DNA from: Bacteroidota bacterium
GTDB taxonomy: Bacteria; Bacteroidota; Bacteroidia; Flavobacteriales_D; Crocinitomicaceae
Direction of reading: 5' to 3'
DNA: 64,000 nucleotides
NCBI GenBank assembly: GCA_006226425.1
Contig: SBGX01000005.1
Span: forward strand, 1-64,000
The notes under the pieces are model-generated. The model ran no database searches. It was not told the DNA's origin and saw only the letters and a list, made by a program, of their open reading frames with translations. Position 1 is the stretch's first letter. Each line of letters begins with the position of its first letter. This document shows, piece by piece, positions 1-7,545 of the stretch. Made by a program: the position numbers and the translations under genes.

Positions 1-196
1 GTTGAACTTATCGAAACAGATAGTGTAGTTCGCATTGCAGATGCGCTCTATAACCCATACACAGAAAAAGTAGTCGCCATCCTGGAAGAAGGCCAATATT
101 TGGAAGTACACAACGAAAGTGAAGAGCGTTTTTTGAGTTTGGACCCATTGGCGAAAGAATTTGCGTGGAACAGTCCTTATGCGTTTAGTGAGAATA
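1..196 (+). repeat. Direct repeat copy A (shared toxin N-terminal/core module)
   Basis: This segment matches 1673-1868 with scattered, mostly silent differences and no gaps. It encodes the same linker plus Rhs-core-like stretch in two neighbouring toxins. Identity stops abruptly where the toxin tips diverge, as in tip exchange by recombination over a shared core. Confidence 0.85.
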
Positions 197-885
197 GATT
201 ATTGGATGCCATCGAACTCGAAGGATTAGAATTATTTCTAATTCATGGGACATGGGGAGATAACGCGGATCTCAAACCCGTTTTATCAAATAAAATTCAA
301 ACGATATTTGGGAATTCAAAAACTGTTGATTATGGTTGGAGTGGAGACAATTTGGATTTAAGTAGAAAGGAGGCTGCAAAAGAATATGTTGCCATTGTCA
401 AAGCAAATCGAGAACCAGGAGAATCAATTACAATATTTAGTCATAGCCATGGAGGAAATGTTGGAATAATGGTAATGAATGAACTGGTCAATGACCCTGA
501 ATTAGAGGGCGTTGAATTAAATTTAGTAACCTTGAATACCCCAGTCAGAGAATACCAGCTGTCAGAAAAAGCGTCATCAAGAGTGAAGCACTATCAAATT
601 TATAATGATGATGATCCCGTACAAGCTTTGGGGGGAAATAAAATGAAAATTGGAAAAGGTATTAAATTTTTAACTGGAGAGTTTGGAAAAGCACAAAGAA
701 CGTTTGATTCTGCAATCAATATTAATTACAATTCACATGGTTTTTTACATCAAAATCATACCGGATGGAATATAAAGAACCAGAATGAGTGGTTACCTCA
801 GTTAGAAGAAAAAGTTAATCCGGTCGATGATTATAAGCTGGAAATCCCAGATGAAAAATCAATATTGGGTAACGAGGGAATGTAA
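1..885 (+). CDS. Rhs-core-like polymorphic toxin with lipase-like alpha/beta-hydrolase domain (5' partial)
   Basis: The reading frame is open from base 1, so the start lies outside the window; the first codons are nearly identical to residues about 54-118 of the toxin at 1514-2692. That shared part ends in a DPLAKEF...SPYAFSEN motif, which resembles the Rhs repeat-associated core that precedes variable toxin tips. The remaining ~210 residues look like a lipase: an oxyanion-type HGTWG motif, a nucleophile elbow SHSHGG (near base 440), a NDDDPV motif that fits the acidic triad residue, and NSHGF for the histidine. This suggests a phospholipase or other esterase effector. It is followed after 2 bases by a lipoprotein gene, as expected for a toxin-immunity pair acting at the envelope. 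The fold and motifs are seen; the toxin role is inferred. Confidence 0.7.
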   Translation, partial: VELIETDSVVRIADALYNPYTEKVVAILEEGQYLEVHNESEERFLSLDPLAKEFAWNSPYAFSENRLLDAIELEGLELFLIHGTWGDNADLKPVLSNKIQTIFGNSKTVDYGWSGDNLDLSRKEAAKEYVAIVKANREPGESITIFSHSHGGNVGIMVMNELVNDPELEGVELNLVTLNTPVREYQLSEKASSRVKHYQIYNDDDPVQALGGNKMKIGKGIKFLTGEFGKAQRTFDSAININYNSHGFLHQNHTGWNIKNQNEWLPQLEEKVNPVDDYKLEIPDEKSILGNEGM

Positions 886-887
886 TT

Positions 888-1463
888 ATGAAGAAAATCA
901 AATCAATATTATTCCTTTTAACTTTAGGAGTTCTATTCAGCTCCTGTGTTTATACAAAACATCCTTTTGCTTGTAAACTAACTAGAGGGAATTTGGCTCA
1001 AGACACGACTGTTTTGGGCTATAATGAATTGCCGAAAAAAGTACAGGACACACTCTCAATATATTATGAACATTACTATTCAAACGATAGTTTGTTTTAT
1101 CCTGAACTTATTTCCTTAACTCAAAACGTGGACATTTGTTTTATTGAATATGTTACTTTTCCTAATGAAACCTTACTTTTCCATACCCCGGGGTACTATT
1201 TTAGGATAGGAAACAAAAAATACTTCTTTGATTATCGAAAGTACAAAACCCCGATTATATACTATGAGAATACTCTATATTATTTTTCAGGCAAATATTC
1301 TGTAAAAAAAGATAGGTATACATTTAAATCTCAGTCCGATTATAAAAATAAACTATTTATCAAGTACCACTTGAAAAAGTCTAATCTAAAAAAGCATTCT
1401 GTACCACAAGTGGATTGCAATAAGAAAAGCGATCATAATTTCATTAATTCGATTTCACCATAG
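888..1463 (+). CDS. Putative lipoprotein immunity protein for the lipase-like toxin
   Basis: A 191-residue protein with a lysine start, a hydrophobic stretch and a lipobox-like LFSSC at residues ~16-20, so it is predicted to be a lipoprotein. The rest is rich in Tyr, Lys and aromatic residues and matches no family I recognise. It starts 2 bases after the toxin stop, so it is almost certainly cotranscribed. Position and export signal together suggest an immunity protein that meets the toxin in the periplasm. That role is inference from gene order; a plain secreted lipoprotein of unknown role cannot be excluded. Confidence 0.6.
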   Translation: MKKIKSILFLLTLGVLFSSCVYTKHPFACKLTRGNLAQDTTVLGYNELPKKVQDTLSIYYEHYYSNDSLFYPELISLTQNVDICFIEYVTFPNETLLFHTPGYYFRIGNKKYFFDYRKYKTPIIYYENTLYYFSGKYSVKKDRYTFKSQSDYKNKLFIKYHLKKSNLKKHSVPQVDCNKKSDHNFINSISP

Positions 1464-1513
1464 GAAAAGATAAAAAGGTTTCTTAGTGAATGACTCGACT
1501 TAATAGAACTCAT

Positions 1514-2692
1514 ATGAATACTATCAAACAAAAAGAATTACTAAAACTCCCATTCTATTTTGCCTTTAGCCTCCTGTGCTTTGGAACTCTGGCTCAACAA
1601 GATGTCCCAACAGCTTATCCGGAAGGTCATGACTATCAACCTCCCATCCTCACGCTCAGTAAAGGACAATATGTTGAACTTATCGAAACAGATAGTGTGG
1701 TTCGAATTGCGGATGCACTCTATAACCCATACACGGAAAAAGTGGTCGCCATCCTGGAAGAAGGACAATATTTGGAGGTACACAACGAAAGTGAGGAACG
1801 CTTTTTGAGTTTGGACCCATTGGCGAAAGAATTTGCATGGAACAGTCCTTATTCGTTCAGCGAAAACTCAGTTATTGCTTTCGTAGAGCTTGAAGGGCTC
1901 GAAAAATACTTTGCCGCAAACGGTACTTTCATTGGGTCAATCGGAACTGATCCGACCATTATGGTGATTAATCAAAAATATATTGATGCCAAAGGAGGTA
2001 TTGAACAGACTATGAAGAACCTACAAGCAATTCAACGTGGCCTCAAAAGTGGCTATGGGCCGAGTGGTAATCATTTACAGTACTTAAACACGAGCGCCAG
2101 TTCTCCATTTGGAAAACACTTTGACAAGACGCTGACAGATGAAGATTATGAATCAATGGGAAAAATGCTTGACTTTTTATACAACGAATTCGCTTTTAAG
2201 GGAGATATAAAAGATACGAAAGCCGATGAAATTGGAATTATTGCTCACGGTGGGCCGATTAAAAGGGGAACAAGCGAATCATACAACGATGATGCTGATT
2301 TAGATTTCCATAAACGAAGAACTGGAAAAATACAAGGTTTCGCGGCAAATGCAGAGGTTTTCAAGAATGATATTTACGTTTACTTACCAATTGAGAGGGA
2401 CAGTTATTTCGATATTGGCCTAATGTTATATCACGAATCGCTGCACTTAAAAGGAGGTATTGAAGGTGGCCCTTTTGAAGAATTTAAAGCTCACTACTTA
2501 GTAACTCAACATCCAGATTTCGATAAAACCTCACCCAAATTTAAGAGGGACAATCTTAACTCCATGGGTAATTATTTAAACAAGCAATATCAAAACGTAC
2601 TTAGAAATCAAGATAAACAGGGTATTAAGGAATATAAAAACAATCTCCAATTGTATAAAAAGGTAAAACAACAAGTCGAATCTAAAAAGTAA
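1514..2692 (+). CDS. Secreted Rhs-core-like toxin with HExxH metallopeptidase domain
   Basis: The ATG at 1514 gives 392 residues starting with a clear signal peptide (hydrophobic core followed by GTLAQ); an in-frame ATG at 1490 would only add eight polar residues. The order is signal peptide, a linker starting QDVPTAYPEG, the Rhs-core-like motif DPLAKEF...SPYSFSEN (~100-120), then a variable toxin tip. The tip carries HESLH (near base 2432), a zincin HExxH motif, followed by GGPFEEFKAH, whose Glu could be the third zinc ligand. It resembles the small metallopeptidase tips of polymorphic toxins. No YD repeats are present: the whole protein is the signal, core and tip only. Its stop overlaps the next gene's start by one base. 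The peptidase motif is seen; the antibacterial role is inferred. Confidence 0.72.
   Translation: MNTIKQKELLKLPFYFAFSLLCFGTLAQQDVPTAYPEGHDYQPPILTLSKGQYVELIETDSVVRIADALYNPYTEKVVAILEEGQYLEVHNESEERFLSLDPLAKEFAWNSPYSFSENSVIAFVELEGLEKYFAANGTFIGSIGTDPTIMVINQKYIDAKGGIEQTMKNLQAIQRGLKSGYGPSGNHLQYLNTSASSPFGKHFDKTLTDEDYESMGKMLDFLYNEFAFKGDIKDTKADEIGIIAHGGPIKRGTSESYNDDADLDFHKRRTGKIQGFAANAEVFKNDIYVYLPIERDSYFDIGLMLYHESLHLKGGIEGGPFEEFKAHYLVTQHPDFDKTSPKFKRDNLNSMGNYLNKQYQNVLRNQDKQGIKEYKNNLQLYKKVKQQVESKK
1673..1868 (+). repeat. Direct repeat copy B (shared toxin N-terminal/core module)
   Basis: Near-identical to bases 1-196 in the same frame. The complete gene here shows what the truncated first toxin probably has upstream: a signal peptide and about 50 linker residues. 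Confidence 0.85.
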
Positions 2693-3183
2693 TGAGATTA
2701 ATCATAATAATTGCAAGTATAAGTGTTTTATTGTCCTGTGAAAACGAAAATAAAACCGATCACGTTGTCTCAACAGTGTATCTGGGCGACGTGGAAATCA
2801 ACTATGAGAAAAGATCGAAAACAAAATCTTTTGCCTCCAAGATGATTTTTTTTACATGTGACACAAGCGCATCATTGATTTTCACCGAATTTGACACAAC
2901 TAACACAATTCTCAATAAAGTGGCTTTTATTTCGGACCTAGGAATTCGAAAAGATTTGAACCTTCCATACATTTCATGCAACCATTACAGAATCTACGAA
3001 GCCTTCATCCCATTAAGAGACTCTTTGGAGGCATACGATTTCAAAGACGGTATTCAAAAAGAAATAGCAAAAGGAGAACTTTTTATTCAAAAAAAGAAAG
3101 GAAATAAAGAGATATCAAATATTCGATTAATTTGTCAGGAACAGTTCCCTATTTATATATTACCTTATCCCATGGTTAACTAG
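2692..3183 (+). CDS. Putative lipoprotein immunity protein for the metallopeptidase toxin
   Basis: A 163-residue product whose N-terminus is a short hydrophobic signal ending in the lipobox-like VLLSC (Cys at residue 16). The start codon shares one base with the toxin stop (TAATG), implying translational coupling. No family is recognised; the body is a mix of predicted strands. A coupled lipoprotein directly after a secreted toxin is the typical layout of an immunity gene for a periplasm-acting effector. The function is inferred from context only. Confidence 0.6.
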   Translation: MRLIIIIASISVLLSCENENKTDHVVSTVYLGDVEINYEKRSKTKSFASKMIFFTCDTSASLIFTEFDTTNTILNKVAFISDLGIRKDLNLPYISCNHYRIYEAFIPLRDSLEAYDFKDGIQKEIAKGELFIQKKKGNKEISNIRLICQEQFPIYILPYPMVN

Positions 3184-3254
3184 TGCCAAACAAGAAAAAT
3201 TTAAGCGTGTCGCTAATTTGGATGTCTGTGTTATAACTTATTCAACTGGAAACA

Positions 3255-3734
3255 ATGGTCAATAACTGGAAAACACCTATAAAAAACTGGAAACTTGTTG
3301 AGGTAATTGACTCTATTGAGATAATGGAGCAGACTTCCGATGAATTTATTTCCAGCGTTCTCAAAAAGAATGATTTACCCCCAAAATATAACGAGATAAT
3401 GAACCGGTCGGAATCATTCGCTGATTGGAGTTTGTTAAACGGATACTATAAGTTCTTTTATGACTATGAGGGAAAAGAAGAAATTATAAAACGCCAATTC
3501 TCAAAATCTGCATTTGCTAAAAGCCAACATTTATTTATCACGTATTTGCAAGATGATTTGGTCATTCAAGTGCCAACAAGGTTATTTATTGAAGATTGGG
3601 AAGGTTTTGCCCGCAGTATGATACATAACGGCATCATTGTGAATGAGGAGCTGAACCTGGTAGCTGAAGTCACGAGAGACTATTATCTGCACAGTAATTT
3701 TGAGATTATGCCAGAAAGTTTGGTTCATGATTAA
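3255..3734 (+). CDS. Small acidic protein, candidate orphan immunity protein
   Basis: A 159-residue cytosolic-looking protein without signal peptide or membrane segment, rich in Trp, Phe, Asp and Glu. I do not recognise the family. It follows two toxin-lipoprotein pairs and starts 71 bases after the last one. Acidic proteins of 100-160 residues in series downstream of Rhs-type toxins are commonly immunity genes kept after their toxins have been lost. Nothing in the sequence proves this. Confidence 0.5.
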   Translation: MVNNWKTPIKNWKLVEVIDSIEIMEQTSDEFISSVLKKNDLPPKYNEIMNRSESFADWSLLNGYYKFFYDYEGKEEIIKRQFSKSAFAKSQHLFITYLQDDLVIQVPTRLFIEDWEGFARSMIHNGIIVNEELNLVAEVTRDYYLHSNFEIMPESLVHD

Positions 3735-3834
3735 ACTAATAAAACCTGATGGGAAGCCTTTTAATTTCAAATATGGCCGAATTATAAAAGATGAACTCAC
3801 AAAACAAACTATCAACCGCATTTGGATGAACTAA
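3727..3834 (+). CDS. Short ORF, probable immunity-gene relic (35 aa)
   Basis: A 35-codon ORF that starts at an ATG overlapping the end of the preceding gene (ATGATTAA) and begins MIKLIKPDGKPF. Its 3' part (about 3796-3836) matches bases 4203-4243, the 5' end of the gene at 4199, with a few differences but in another frame. The locus therefore carries a small duplicated remnant. It may be the broken front of a lost gene joined to that remnant. Expression is unknown. Confidence 0.35.
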   Translation: MIKLIKPDGKPFNFKYGRIIKDELTKQTINRIWMN

Positions 3835-3861
3835 TATCACTAATTGGCAATACGAATAGAA

Positions 3862-4155
3862 ATGGAAATCAATGAAAATTTGTACTATCGCGGGCAGAAA
3901 TTTCGTCTAACCGATACTACTGATGGCCGTTCGCAGGAAAATGAATTCATGCTCGTCGAAACACATGAACAAGGCACAGTATTTCAAATTGTATGTATTC
4001 ATGGTTATGATGCCGGAAGGATATTTGGATACATTGCGGAAGAAAATGAAATGTTAAAAGAAAACCATCAAGCCATCAGTCCCGAATATTTTTTGAAATG
4101 CTTAAGCTTTAACTTCAACTATGATCCCAAAACATTGGTTATCATAGATGATTAG
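3862..4155 (+). CDS. Small acidic protein, candidate orphan immunity protein
   Basis: The ATG at 3862 gives 97 residues; a TTG six codons upstream (3844) is a weaker alternative. The product is acidic (pattern ...AEENEMLKEN...) with no export signal and no recognised family. It lies in the same co-oriented series of small genes after the toxins and is probably cotranscribed with them. An immunity or anti-toxin role is a guess from position. Confidence 0.45.
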   Translation: MEINENLYYRGQKFRLTDTTDGRSQENEFMLVETHEQGTVFQIVCIHGYDAGRIFGYIAEENEMLKENHQAISPEYFLKCLSFNFNYDPKTLVIIDD

Positions 4156-4198
4156 TTGAAATCAATCATAAAATCTAAGGACGATAATCATTGATAAG

Positions 4199-4459
4199 AT
4201 GAAACAAACAGACTATCAACTGCATTTGGTTGAACTAATATCGTTGATAAGGGATAAGTCAACATACCTACAATCAATTGAAAAAGATTCAGAGGAATAC
4301 GACAAAAATACCTTTGAGGGCATGGCACTTGCTTATCATTTTGTAATGGATGGCATAAAAACTTACGTTGAGTGTAACGAAGATTTGAGTCTGGAAGAAT
4401 TTGGATTGGAAGATTATGATCCCTCAGAAATTTTGGAATACAAACCAAAAGAGTCATAA
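4199..4459 (+). CDS. Small acidic protein, candidate orphan immunity protein
   Basis: An 86-residue, strongly acidic, mostly helical-looking protein with no signal peptide. It is the last of the series of small genes after the toxins, and its 5' end is partly duplicated upstream at about 3796-3836. The family is not recognised. Immunity function is inferred from neighbourhood. The gene ends about 100 bases before the island boundary and so belongs to the chromosome outside the integrated element. Confidence 0.45.
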   Translation: MKQTDYQLHLVELISLIRDKSTYLQSIEKDSEEYDKNTFEGMALAYHFVMDGIKTYVECNEDLSLEEFGLEDYDPSEILEYKPKES

Positions 4460-4515
4460 TTAATTATTGAACTAAATCCCCATGTCTCCTTTATTGTGGG
4501 GAATATATGGGGAAA

Positions 4516-4555
4516 CAAAAAAGTCAACCAACTGATAAACAGCTAATTGACTTTT
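4516..4555 (-). terminator. Probable original terminator of the tRNA-Arg gene, now cut off from it
   Basis: A 9-bp perfect stem (4519-4527 with 4547-4555) has a run of T on the minus strand after it. It lies immediately beyond the left 24-bp attachment repeat. Before insertion of the island it would have stood directly downstream of the minus-strand tRNA-Arg gene. Confidence 0.5.
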
Positions 4556-4561
4556 ATTTTT

Positions 4562-4585
4562 GTGACCTCGTCAGGATTCAAACCT
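4562..4585. repeat. Left attachment-site repeat (24 bp, tRNA-Arg 3' end duplicate)
   Basis: Identical over 24 bases to 24713-24736. It contains the RNA positions of the T stem-loop and 3' acceptor strand but no other part of the tRNA, so it is a partial copy made by integration and not a second tRNA gene. Confidence 0.85.
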
Positions 4586-4701
4586 TATTTTCATTTATTC
4601 TCAATATTTACCAAAACACCTGTATTTACTTATAAAATTAAGCTTTAAGGAAAAGATTGACTTTCTTTAATTCATGAATTAGTTATTGAATTTTCATTTT
4701 T

Positions 4702-4721
4702 TCGGCCCCATTTTCAGCCCC
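4702..4721 (+). repeat. Sub-terminal repeat, left copy (possible integrase arm site)
   Basis: A 20-base motif of the form GGCCCC-ATTTT-CAGCCCC that matches 24637-24656 at 18 of 20 positions in the same orientation. It lies 116 bases inside the left att repeat and just before the integrase start. Pairs of such motifs inside both ends suggest binding sites for the recombinase or an accessory factor. That role is inference. Confidence 0.5.
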
Positions 4722-4760
4722 ATATTGATTTTTAGTTTATATTGCAATAAAAGCCTGAAA

Positions 4761-6068
4761 ATGAGTCTCAAAATAAGTTTCAAACTCAAGTCGATCAAAG
4801 GACAGCGAAGTAGCGTCCTGATGATGCTCAACTTCGGTTACAAGGAGTATCATCCGCTGAAAAACAGCTACTCGTACAAACCGCTCAAATATGCTACCGG
4901 AGTCAGTATTGATCTAAATGACTGGAATACTTCGAACATGTTTCCAATTAGTCAGGATAAAAAAACGCTTCTCAGGAACCTGGAAATGACTGCCCGGAAA
5001 GTATATGACTACCTGCTGCTGGAAAATAGGGAAATCACCCCTCAGTTACTCAAAGAGGAAATTGATCTTAAAATTAAAGGGGAACAACGTGTCGTTCAAC
5101 GCATCCGAATCGTTGATTTTATTGAACAAGTGATCCTCACCGGAAATGAACGGGGTCCGGGAACACTTCGCAATTACCGGAAGACTGCCAATAAGCTTAT
5201 CGACTTTGAAAAGGAACTTGGCAAAGAGTTATTTGTCGATGATGTGAACGAAGATGTGTGGCTGAAATTCAAACAGCATCTGGAAAAACGGCTCAACAAA
5301 AGCAATAGTGTCTGGGACATCTTGAAGAATGTCAAGGCTACGTTGAATGAAATTGCCCGAAAACACAAAGACATTTCAGTATTCAAGCCTTCCCAGGAAC
5401 TTTCCAAGGCAAACAAAATAAGCCTCAAAACCGAAGAAAAGGTCTTTTTGAACTTTGAACAAATCCAATCGATCATCGACTATGAGGTCAAAAATGAACG
5501 CCTTCAGAATGTCAAGGGCATCTTGCTCACCCTGCTTTTTACAGGGTGCAGATATTCAGATGTTTTCAAAATTGTACCCAAATACGAATACAATAAGGCT
5601 GGAATCCACTTTCGTTATGCCCGATTCGTTTCCGAAAAATCCAATGCAGACATCATCGTTCCCATTCTTAAACCATTAGAAGACTTTTACGCAAGCAACG
5701 AAGATCTTCCCTACCCGATCACGGATGTCAAGTTTAACAAATATGTCAAAGAACTGTGTGAACAGATTGGTCTCGACGAAGAAATCACTCTCTCCTACAC
5801 CAATAGTAAAGGAAGAAAGGTTTATGAGAGCAAACGATTCTACGAGTTCGTTTCATCACACATCGGAAGACGCTCTTTTATTACCAACTTCATCAACTAC
5901 ATTCCTGTCACGGTACTCTCGAAACTAACCGGACACAGTCTACTGGACAAAAGCGTTATCTTTCGCTACAATAAAATATCCCTGGAGGAAAACGCTGTCC
6001 TCTTTATCAAAGAAGTTATTCGTCAAAGCGAATCCAATCCTGACGATTTTTGCATCAGGTTGATATAG
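4761..6068 (+). CDS. Tyrosine site-specific recombinase (island integrase)
   Basis: 435 residues from the ATG at 4761 (MSLKISFKLK); an upstream in-frame ATG at 4686 would add 25 hydrophobic residues and absorb the sub-terminal repeat, so it is less likely. The layout is that of Bacteroidota tyrosine recombinases: an N-terminal arm-binding region, a SAM-like core-binding region (about 120-220), then the catalytic domain. Catalytic residues visible are Arg in TGCRYSD, Lys near SEKSNAD, His and Arg in HIGRRSF, His in LTGHS and the nucleophile Tyr in FRYNK. Its position 176 bp from the left attachment repeat indicates that it integrates and excises this island at tRNA-Arg. Its end overlaps the convergent HTH gene by 14 bases. 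Confidence 0.93.
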   Translation: MSLKISFKLKSIKGQRSSVLMMLNFGYKEYHPLKNSYSYKPLKYATGVSIDLNDWNTSNMFPISQDKKTLLRNLEMTARKVYDYLLLENREITPQLLKEEIDLKIKGEQRVVQRIRIVDFIEQVILTGNERGPGTLRNYRKTANKLIDFEKELGKELFVDDVNEDVWLKFKQHLEKRLNKSNSVWDILKNVKATLNEIARKHKDISVFKPSQELSKANKISLKTEEKVFLNFEQIQSIIDYEVKNERLQNVKGILLTLLFTGCRYSDVFKIVPKYEYNKAGIHFRYARFVSEKSNADIIVPILKPLEDFYASNEDLPYPITDVKFNKYVKELCEQIGLDEEITLSYTNSKGRKVYESKRFYEFVSSHIGRRSFITNFINYIPVTVLSKLTGHSLLDKSVIFRYNKISLEENAVLFIKEVIRQSESNPDDFCIRLI

Positions 6069-6393
6069 CATACTTCTTCGATCCCTGAATAAACTTCAGT
6101 AGCTCCGATTTGGAATACTTCACTCTCCTTCGGTGAATTCGAATTGGAGTAAGCCAACCTTGTCTCACCAGTTTTTGAAAGGTATTGTAACATACTCCCA
6201 GTATTTGCAATACTTCTTTCGTGTCGAGTAATTGAAGCCCTTCATCTTTTTCCTTTTCTCGAAAAACTTCTTTTTGTGGTCGTTCTTTCAAAGATTGAAT
6301 CTCTTGCTTCTGATGTTCCAATTGTTCTTTGAGTTCTTCCACCTGATTCATTAACTGTTCCAGGGCCAATTGAAAAATTTTAAGTTCTTTCAT
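6055..6393 (-). CDS. Small coiled-coil plus helix-turn-helix protein (excisionase-like)
   Basis: 112 residues: an N-terminal coiled coil (about 5-45, rich in Glu, Gln, Leu and Lys) and a C-terminal MerR/HTH_17-type domain with LLDTKEVLQILGV and YSKSELLKF. Such proteins sit beside tyrosine recombinases in many Bacteroidota mobile elements and are thought to act as recombination directionality factors or regulators. It is convergent with the integrase and overlaps its 3' end by 14 bases. The exact role is inferred. Confidence 0.75.
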   Translation of the reverse strand: MKELKIFQLALEQLMNQVEELKEQLEHQKQEIQSLKERPQKEVFREKEKDEGLQLLDTKEVLQILGVCYNTFQKLVRQGWLTPIRIHRRRVKYSKSELLKFIQGSKKYAIST

Positions 6394-7002
6394 ACGCGTT
6401 GTTTTAAAGGCAATCCCCTAGCCGATCGACCGATTTTGCGTCGATCGACTCAAGGATTTTAGGTTTGCTGCTTCGTGCAGCTTTCATTGTTTTTACATCT
6501 GCCCATAGTCATGAATTATGGCAGAGCGGATTCATCCTAGTGGGGCTTGATGCCCCGTTTAAGGCCGATCTTTATGATCAACTTGACTTTCTATTTTAGG
6601 GCCGGGTCCAGAGCCCATACGAACTTTGCTGCAGTTCAGAGTTCGTTTGCAGTGTTACGATCGATTCACTGCAAGCTGCGGAACAAACAAGTTCCAACAG
6701 TATTTCCTCTATTAGCCGAAGGCAGCCCCGTCTGTACACTTAAGTACTGCTTAATGGATGCTAAATGCTCCAATGGTTAGCTGTACCAGACCTCTTTTCC
6801 TCTACTCCATTCCTGGATGTTGCTACGGTATCTTTACCAGGAATTTCATGTTGGTCCGGACGCTTTTCCAGCCTCTTTATACAAAGGTAGGGCTGAAAAA
6901 CAGCATTTTTTTACTTTTCGTCCGTTTTGATCCGTTTATCGACGCATTTGACCACATTTAACCGTGCTTTCAAAACTCGAATCACCTATTTTTTTGTCCA
7001 AA
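6394..7002. other. Non-coding stretch with a cluster of inverted repeats
   Basis: No convincing gene is seen on either strand. The stretch has several short inverted repeats: CGATCGAC/GTCGATCG (6423-6430 and 6440-6447), TGCAGTG/CACTGCA (6648-6654 and 6667-6673) and GGAAC/GTTCC (6680-6684 and 6691-6695). It looks more GC-rich than the flanking defence genes. It could be a recombination, transfer or RNA-coding region of the island; I cannot tell which. Confidence 0.4.
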
Positions 7003-7212
7003 TCAACGATGTTCATTCAAAAATTCGATCACAAACTCGTAATCCAGGTCGTTAAATTCACAGTATCTGCGAATCGATAAACATTTTCCTTTGATCCCAT
7101 ACGCATCGCGAACCGATAGATGATGTCGTTGTGCCGTTCTCAAAGTTGACACTCCTGTCAACATCATGATGTCTTTTGGTGTAATCAGATAACCTCCCTT
7201 CTTAATTTTCAT
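7003..7212 (-). CDS. Small helix-turn-helix protein of Bacteroidota mobile elements
   Basis: 69 residues from the ATG at 7212, beginning MKIKKGGYLITPKDIMMLTG; a start at 7254 is possible but adds a non-conserved arginine-rich extension. The ITPKDI...TG.S..TA.R pattern followed by SIRRYCEFN is typical of short HTH proteins found near integrases in Bacteroidota islands. Likely a DNA-binding accessory factor or regulator of the element. The family pattern is known; its job here is inferred. Confidence 0.65.
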   Translation of the reverse strand: MKIKKGGYLITPKDIMMLTGVSTLRTAQRHHLSVRDAYGIKGKCLSIRRYCEFNDLDYEFVIEFLNEHR

Positions 7213-7463
7213 AGCCCCTCTATTAATCGTTCTCCTATTTACTATAACGACCAAATAGCTAAAAATCGTACAATTGGCGCTTTTATACGTCCTGAAACGT
7301 TTTCAAACACGATGTAAGCGGATGAAACCCTTTTCTAACCGGATTTAACTTGTAAATCAGAAAAAAATATTTTTAGATGAAAAGAAATGTTTTTGTTTTT
7401 CCGGGAAACTGGAATTTTTAAAAACAATTTTTCTTGAAAATTCACGAAAAAATAGTCGCACCT

Positions 7464-7497
7464 CCCCTTTTGGTGACTATGAAATCACCAAAAGGGG
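7464..7497. repeat. Perfect 13-bp inverted repeat (hairpin)
   Basis: The arms CCCCTTTTGGTGA and its complement (7464-7476, 7485-7497) enclose an 8-base loop. It lies in the divergent gap between the small HTH gene and the secreted-protein gene at 7546. No T-run follows closely on the plus strand; on the minus strand a T-run comes only about 10 bases later. A protein-binding site or structured leader is as likely as a terminator. A close variant of one arm recurs at 14403-14417. Confidence 0.55.
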
Positions 7498-7545
7498 GAT
7501 TGATTTTAGTTGGCTCATTGAATTTCTTTGTTTTCAAAAATCAAA

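Noticed and set aside
4562..4585. A second tRNA gene at the left end
   Set aside because: Only the T arm and 3' acceptor strand are present; no D or anticodon arm precedes them.
4686..4760. Upstream start for the integrase
   Set aside because: It would add 25 hydrophobic, non-conserved residues and cover the sub-terminal repeat; the ATG at 4761 fits the family.
6547..6961. Two plus-strand open frames in the gap between HTH genes
   Set aside because: Composition is not coding-like, no family resemblance, and the area is full of inverted repeats.
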